This document shows, one piece after another, positions 62,401 to 64,000 of a stretch of 64,000 nt of DNA. The notes below the pieces were generated by a model that worked only from the letters and a program-made list of their open reading frames with translations, did not search any database and was not told the origin of the DNA. The stretch comes from Chitinivibrionales bacterium (GTDB taxonomy: Bacteria > Fibrobacterota > Chitinivibrionia > Chitinivibrionales > WJKA01). The stretch is taken from the NCBI GenBank assembly GCA_014728215.1, contig WJLZ01000167.1, forward strand, positions 1-64,000. The letters are read 5' to 3'. Positions within the stretch are counted from its first letter, which is position 1. Each line of letters opens with the position of its first letter. Both the position numbers and the translations under genes were made by a program.

Positions 62401-64000
62401 CCGGTTCCCTGGTCTGGAAGACCTCCACCGACCTTTCAGCCTATGAAGGTCAGGTAAGATTACGAATCAGAGCGATAAACCATACAGTGGGAAGCTACAA
62501 CACCGGGAATTATTTCATGCTCGATAATAACAATCCACCCACTCTCGAACTTGCTCCTGTTGCCGGGGTTATCCGCAATGATGTCCAACTTAAGGCAACG
62601 ATCACCGATTCTGAAAGTGATACCGTAACTGTCCAGTGTAAATATATGCTTCGAGATGTTCCAATCTGGTTTGATGCTTCTCTGAGAGACACCTCGGCAC
62701 TCTATACCTACGGTATCCTCAGAGACAGCGGTACAAGCTCCTATTCAAACTATTCACTATGGTTCAAGGCACCCGACGGCACCGAGATTACCGGGTGTTA
62801 TGTGACATTTAATAATCGAACAAGTGACGCCGCCTATATTTACGGTGAGAGTAATTCACAATTATGGTATCGGTACGGAAGCAGTTATGATGGGAAAGTG
62901 CAATTCTCAACAGGCCAGGATTCAATCCGGATGCGTCTTAATACGAGTTCCTATTCCAGTTCCCTATATCGCCATCTTGAAATAGATACGATTTATACAA
63001 CCACATCACCGGGATTTATCAAGGGAAGCCCCGAAGGTAATCCGGTCTCCTTTGTCTGGCAAACCCGGAAGAACATTCAGGATTATTCCGATACAGTGAA
63101 AATCCGAATGTCGGCATCGGATGGAGATATCGGCGTATGGGATACCATCAGCTTTGTACTCGATCAGAATGGGCCTTCAGTTTCAATCGGCAACATAACC
63201 GGCGAGCAGAGCGGTGATGTCTCTATCCCCATATCTATTCACAATTTCGGTGGTGATTCACTTACCCTCGACGGTTACTATTCACTCAATGATGGCTTAA
63301 GCTGGACAGAAGCCCGGATTGGAGGCACCCACTCTTATGGAGCCAACGATGCAGTTGACACTCTTGTCTGGCATTCACAGGAGGACACAACCGGAATTCA
63401 TGCTAAAAATACCCGGATCCGGTTCCGCGTTACCGCCCCGGAAGTCGAAAGCTACAGTATCAGTAATCTATTTACCTTAGACAACAATGAACCTCCAAGC
63501 ATCTCATTAATGTCCTTTGACCTGACCGATGACAAATATATTTCACTCCATTCATCTGTCGGTGATATGGAATCAGATACACTGTCCATTATCATGCAGT
63601 ATCGGATGGAAGATTCCATTCTGTGGCATGATGCGACAATCAACGGGATGATCTCCCGACTAAATCCTTCCCATTATCTCCCGCGAAAAGTTGAATTTAA
63701 CTGGTGGGTGCAATCCGATCTCACCAACTATGTCGACAGTATTCATATCCGCGCCGCCGCTGTTGACGCCGATACCGGTGACTGGGACACCTTGACTTTT
63801 TACCTTGTCCAGGATGCCCCTGTGTTAAGCATTTCACCGCTTATCGGTGAAAAGAGCGACACAATACCACTCACAATCAATGTAACGGATATCTACGATT
63901 TTGATGTCTCCGGCGCAATTGAATATTCTATCGATGATTCAATCTGGAATCCGGCAACGTGTGATACCCTTGTTATTCCCGCGGGAAGCGATTCGGTAAC
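59418..64000 (+). CDS. Giant secreted repeat protein, C-terminus beyond the window
   Basis: An open frame starts at the ATG at 59418, after AAGGAG, and runs without a stop to the window end, at least 1527 codons. It begins with a signal peptide (YRMKYLLVLLTAGNLFAQ). The rest consists of Ig-like repeats of roughly 100-150 residues with recurrent motifs such as VEYSPDNGSVWYHATV, LKVVPVVRADG, FSLDNNDLPTC and PVSGTQNGYVSLKALITDPEYDRINLDLYY. Asp, Ser and Thr are abundant and there are few Lys. It is a surface or secreted adhesin-like protein. It is translated with the cohesin-like lipoprotein, 11 bases downstream. Confidence 0.85.
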   Translation, partial: MYRMKYLLVLLTAGNLFAQNHAPSISSVNVTGGYHADTVAASFILADWEGDVCTLSVEYSPDNGSVWYHATVKDSVFIPNLPSETLQWISFTDIGLIDVDSVKIRVTPYDSDIGTPRTSNSFVIRNFSMHDYDPHVPQTSVTNVTLNSDSITTDTVTGSYQFTTAYGRSCSVHVYYSTDNGTNWTRGQSDLTVATENSGAKSFKWYSREDLPDYEADGVQLKVVPVVRADGNTGTGTASGKFLLDNKAPDFFWAGAKAGSNKIYLQFSDDADSNEIVEASRYTMNFGRSIVDLVYDTVDFSTSAPITISYWVRAGPELPDSISNEYLYVYYLNNVNTWTLIRTIKPAQASGFTQFTDVITDTDAYHNNFRLKFEEPLHSGTAADNYYIDDIVISNNTQVFTDSFPTSSISPSKWDTLSGISASSSYRHSYSYSMNFYGSNRPRKAVTMPISIGSKGYAYSYIAETDANLLQDLNYTLTIDTLFDTLHNYSLSPVSDTFVCKVDSSWPSLILSSDRYLSSQETISYSIRNSDSGVVSIDSIEFFVPGEGWAAASTIGNVTNLTSSGYAGTFIWDTEADLPGRRLNGVMLRANVTDTTVSGPFALLKNLRISNNSAPSVIISSPQSTSADSVTISYKITDPDNDSVSFNIYFSGDGSTYYPATTSGLTTELPSGGNAGTFKWLWARDLGTNKITGSLYVRVIPHDEDYGSAATTEVFINSLQVPSISLSDLSGEQSGDITISYAITDTDNSTITLLCYYSTNGTTWHSATVGGATSGILPAAYSGSVIWESSTDLPATFDAGVYFKIIPCDSSVGIENVTNSFSLDNNDLPTCTLVPVSGTQNGYVSLKALITDPEYDRINLDLYYRGNGSSIWRRGSLTQPSTIDSAAYSNDTIAFTWRSSSNLNTYSDSVSVRVAAIDQDTGTWDTLTFYLDQSSPSARLVPITETQHNNVPVTFSLSSTSFDSITVLLQFSTDGYSWDTASLVSDTTFPPRADSGSLVWKTSTDLSAYEGQVRLRIRAINHTVGSYNTGNYFMLDNNNPPTLELAPVAGVIRNDVQLKATITDSESDTVTVQCKYMLRDVPIWFDASLRDTSALYTYGILRDSGTSSYSNYSLWFKAPDGTEITGCYVTFNNRTSDAAYIYGESNSQLWYRYGSSYDGKVQFSTGQDSIRMRLNTSSYSSSLYRHLEIDTIYTTTSPGFIKGSPEGNPVSFVWQTRKNIQDYSDTVKIRMSASDGDIGVWDTISFVLDQNGPSVSIGNITGEQSGDVSIPISIHNFGGDSLTLDGYYSLNDGLSWTEARIGGTHSYGANDAVDTLVWHSQEDTTGIHAKNTRIRFRVTAPEVESYSISNLFTLDNNEPPSISLMSFDLTDDKYISLHSSVGDMESDTLSIIMQYRMEDSILWHDATINGMISRLNPSHYLPRKVEFNWWVQSDLTNYVDSIHIRAAAVDADTGDWDTLTFYLVQDAPVLSISPLIGEKSDTIPLTINVTDIYDFDVSGAIEYSIDDSIWNPATCDTLVIPAGSDSV

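Overview
The window is about 64 kb of a moderate-GC bacterial chromosome with chromosomal housekeeping genes, a tRNA and many large surface or secreted proteins. There is no rRNA, no CRISPR array and no recognisable prophage. Type IV pilin-like genes, several long secreted repeat proteins, a C-terminal sorting-like domain on the beta-helix protein, a leucine-rich repeat protein, MORN and ankyrin proteins, STAS proteins and a sigma-54 activator suggest a Gram-negative member of the FCB group, perhaps Fibrobacterota. That placement is inference from gene content only.

Layout. 0.1-3.5 kb: a minus-strand pilin/pseudopilin operon (PilV-, PilW- and two PilX-like genes, the last broken by an in-frame TAG). 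3.5-8 kb: an unknown membrane protein, a PPC-domain protein coupled to a cluster-less MutY-like glycosylase, thiE and a secreted hypothetical. 8-13.5 kb: a tightly packed minus-strand operon birA-coaX-pyrR-pyrB-pyrC-galK. 13.5-20 kb: a radical SAM/SPASM protein, a KamA-type aminomutase, citrate synthase, thpR and a fused NAD(P)HX repair enzyme.

20.8-29.2 kb is the most interesting part. A UDP-xylose synthase-like gene and a sigma-54 activator with a degenerate receiver are followed by a close match to a sigma-54 promoter, a very small acidic Cys-containing protein and a strong terminator. Three packed genes come next: a DdlA-like ATP-grasp fused to an M20 domain with altered metal ligands, a gamma-glutamyltranspeptidase-like protein and an N-formylglutamate amidohydrolase-like protein. 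A second small acidic protein, convergent and with its own sigma-54-like promoter, closes the locus. I propose it as a regulated peptide or amide-bond forming and cleaving locus; the product is unknown.

29.4-35.3 kb: a cupin plus a Gfo/Idh/MocA dehydrogenase whose frame is broken exactly at a T-TTA-AAA heptamer, a MITE-like inverted-repeat element, a coiled-coil/TPR protein, a flavodoxin and a RAYT (REP-associated transposase) element next to a decayed gene. 35.5-42.6 kb: three large secreted proteins. 43-48.5 kb: an OmpA/peptidoglycan-binding giant with ankyrin, unknown and MORN genes downstream, resembling an effector with immunity genes. 48.5-54.5 kb: a short UvrD-like helicase, a tiny zinc-ribbon protein, a secreted hypothetical, a HAMP protein, an LhgO-like oxidase and an LRR protein. 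54.5-56.5 kb: a near-perfect sigma-70 promoter followed by an intrinsic terminator (possible small RNA), two STAS proteins, and a tRNA-Asn preceded by a rearranged copy of itself. 56.9-64 kb: a DUF5683-like membrane protein, a cohesin-like lipoprotein and a giant repeat protein that runs off the window end.
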